64,000 nt of DNA, taken from positions 2,046,001 through 2,110,000 of the forward strand of contig NZ_JALDST010000001.1 in assembly GCF_022747945.1 (NCBI RefSeq), read 5' to 3'. The stretch is from Micromonospora sp. R77. GTDB lineage: Bacteria > Actinomycetota > Actinomycetes > Mycobacteriales > Micromonosporaceae. This document shows, one piece after another, positions 62,091 to 64,000 of the stretch (its first letter is position 1; the number at the start of each line of letters is the position of its first letter). The notes under the pieces are model-generated. The model was not told where the DNA came from, did no database searches, and saw only the letters and a program-made list of their open reading frames with translations. The position numbers and the translations under genes are program-made.

Positions 62091-64000
62091 TCAGGCGAGC
62101 AGCGCCTCGAGCCGCCGGTTGACCGCGGCCAGGGTGGCCCGGACCACCGCCTGCCGGGGATCACCGGCCACCAGCGCCGAACCGGCGAGCTGCTCCACCC
62201 AACCGTCACAGACCAGCAGCGCGACCACCGTGGCGACCTCGCAGTTGCCGAACGGCACCACCGCGGTGTGCTCCACGAAGCACCGCCCCCGGTCCGACGC
62301 CTGCGACGCGCCCCGCAGCAACTCGTCCACCGCCGCCGCGGCGGCCACCGCGCAGAGCCGCAGCACGTAGCCGTCCACGGCCGGGCCGGTGGAGTGCCCC
62401 TCGGCGGTCTCGTCGCCGGCGATCAGTCGTACCTCGACGGTGGCGTCGAGGCCGAAGGTGCTCACCTGGACGTGGTCGATCACCACCCGGGGCCCCGGCA
62501 CACCGCCGGTGTCCAGCGGTCGCGAGGGCGCCGACTCCGTCGTGGTCACCTGCCCACCGGAGTACGAGGTGCCGACCGTCGCCGGACTGCCGGGCGCGGC
62601 CCAGGACGGGGCGGCGGCCAGCGAGTTCTCCTCCACGGTCGCCCGACCCCGGTGCGTCGGGGACGGCCGGCGGCGGCGCGGCGACTCGGACTCCGGACGC
62701 GAGGCCGGGCTCTCCCCGGGCACCGCCTCCGGCCGGGCGTCCCGCGCCCGGCGGCCCTCGGTGTCCCGCAGCGCACCGAGCCGGTTCTCCCCGACCCGGT
62801 TCTCGGCGAGCCGGTTCTCCCGCCGGTTCTCCCCGGGCGCGGCTCGGCCGAGCGACGGCGGACCGGGGGCGGTGGGCTGGCCGGCATGCCGGGCAGGTTC
62901 TGCGGGGCGGCGGCCAACCCCATCCGGTCCTGGAGCAGGCGGGCCACCTGCCGGCTCACCTCGGCCGGATCGGCCCCGTCGGCCAGGTCCAGCCGCAGGC
63001 TGTGCGCGCCGGCCGGGGTGCGGCGCAGGGCGGCGTCCCGGACCCCGGCCACCTCCCGCACCGCGTCGAGGATCGCGTTGACGTCGAACCCCTCCGGCCG
63101 CTCCCGCAGCGGCGCCGGCTCGTCGTCCCGACGCAGGTGGGTGGCGATACGGGCGAGCTCCGGGGTCTCGGCGGACGGTTCCACGGCGGGCGGCTCCGGC
63201 ACGACGGGCACGTCCGGCTCGGCGGGGACGCGCTGGGGCAGCACCGGCGGGGACAGGTCCACCGGCTCGGCGGAGGCCGGCTCGGGGACGGATCGGCGGG
63301 CGGCATAGGGGGGCACGCTGGTCGGAGCGGACGCGGCGGGGGCGCGGTCGGCCCGGGACGGTCCGCCGGTGGCGGCGACCGCGGGACCGGGAGGCGACGG
63401 GTCACCGGCCGGCTCGACGGGCGGGGGCGTCGTCTCGACCACCGGCCGCAGCCGGAACGGGCGGTCCGCCTCCGTCGAGCGGACCACGCCGGCCGGCGAC
63501 GGTGGGTAGGACGGGGCGGCCGGGTCGCCCGACCCCGGCGGCACCCCGACCGGGCCGGCGTACGACGGGGCGGGCGAGTCACGCGGCACCGGCGGCGCGC
63601 TGACCGGCGGCACCGCGACCGGCGGGGCGCTGGTCGGGGCCGGGTGGGCGGGGTCGGGCGCGGCGCGCGGGACCGGCGGGGCGCTCGTCACCGTGGCGGC
63701 GGGAGGCGGGCTGAACGGGGTGCCGAGGGGTGCCCCGCCACCCCACGAGGGCCGCTCCACGCTCTCCCGGGCCACCGGCCCGTACGCCGGACGCGGCTCG
63801 GGCTCGTACGCCGGACGCGGCTCCGGCGGGACGTCGCCGTACGCCTCGTAGGAGGGCGTCGGCTCCGCCCGCTGCGGCTCGTACGGCGCGGCGCGCTCCG
63901 CGCGCACCGGCTCGTACGGTCGGGTCTGCTCGGCCCGGACCGGCTCCGGCGGCCGGGTCGGTTCGGGCGCCCACGTGTCGTGCCCGTCCCGGGCGCGGCG
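62091..64000 (-). CDS. Proline-rich protein with C-terminal folded domain, partial and frameshifted
   Basis: The reverse strand is open from the right edge. It encodes a long Pro/Ala/Glu-rich region with PxYE repeats and a folded part (FDVNAILDAVREVAGVRDAA, SRQVARLLQDRMG). Near 62882 the frame changes. The adjacent frame continues with ENRR-ENRL-ENRV repeats and a second domain (GPRVVIDHVQVSTFGLDATV) to the stop at 62091. One missing G in CCGG(G)CC joins them. The whole may be a cytoplasmic scaffold; the N-terminus lies outside. No family name is assigned. Confidence 0.7.

Overview
The window is high-GC actinobacterial chromosome, most likely from Micromonospora or a close relative in Micromonosporaceae. 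This is inferred from GTG-rich starts, the secE-nusG-rplK-rplA and rpmG-hadA-hadB gene orders, protein flavour, and GGGGCCCC-type and mini-ORF intergenic repeats. One integrated conjugative element interrupts otherwise ordinary chromosome.

Left chromosome (1-10592). An ABC transporter pair (permease cut by the window edge) is followed, reading leftward, by the tRNA-Thr, tRNA-Met, rpmG, hadA, hadB, tRNA-Trp, secE, nusG, rplK, rplA block for translation, transcription-antitermination, secretion and fatty-acyl dehydration. Then come a membrane GGDEF-EAL (c-di-GMP) protein, a small membrane peptide, a conserved hypothetical gene and a membrane pentapeptide-repeat protein.

Integrated element (10593-30540, about 19.8 kb). 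This is an actinomycete integrative and conjugative element (AICE, pSAM2 type) inserted in the 3' half of a tRNA-Tyr gene. A 105-bp direct repeat with two mismatches marks attL and attR. The backbone runs leftward: Pra-like activator, zinc-ribbon protein, FtsK/TraB DNA translocase, small transfer-type proteins, HUH replication initiator, excisionase and tyrosine integrase. A KorSA-like GntR repressor gene far to the right carries almost the same operator as the pra promoter, which suggests the classical KorSA-Pra switch. Cargo is a second pentapeptide protein, a five-gene overlapping operon (two PxWC-motif proteins, a basic protein, a GntR/UTRA regulator, a GT2 glycosyltransferase), a single-chain nuclease-methyltransferase, several tiny membrane peptides with strong ribosome-binding sites, and an unidentified gene pair.

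Right chromosome (30541-64000). tRNA-Tyr, yajQ, a small HTH-like regulator with a strong operator, two convergent MFS genes and htpX lead into a scattered partial complex I set. nuoB, nuoC-nuoH and nuoI-J-K-L-M-N are present, while nuoA, D, E, F and G are absent. The pieces are separated by unrelated genes (Uma2, SnoaL/TetR, CPBP protease, xi-class GST, glucose dehydrogenase, DUF2252, a PLP decarboxylase). Further right are an MFS transporter, an alkyltransferase-like protein, proB-proA, a terpene-cyclase-fold protein, moeZ, two tandem DUF3152 metalloprotease-like genes, an alpha/beta hydrolase and a proline-rich protein cut by the right edge.

Two features stand out. Between nuoM and nuoN, three 59-bp tandem repeats each encode a 20-codon mini-ORF, and every stop overlaps the next start. 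A related arrangement precedes proA. Also, at least four genes right of the element (nuoL, nuoC, an MFS gene and the right-edge gene) continue in another frame after an apparent one-base indel. These may be sequence errors or real decay.
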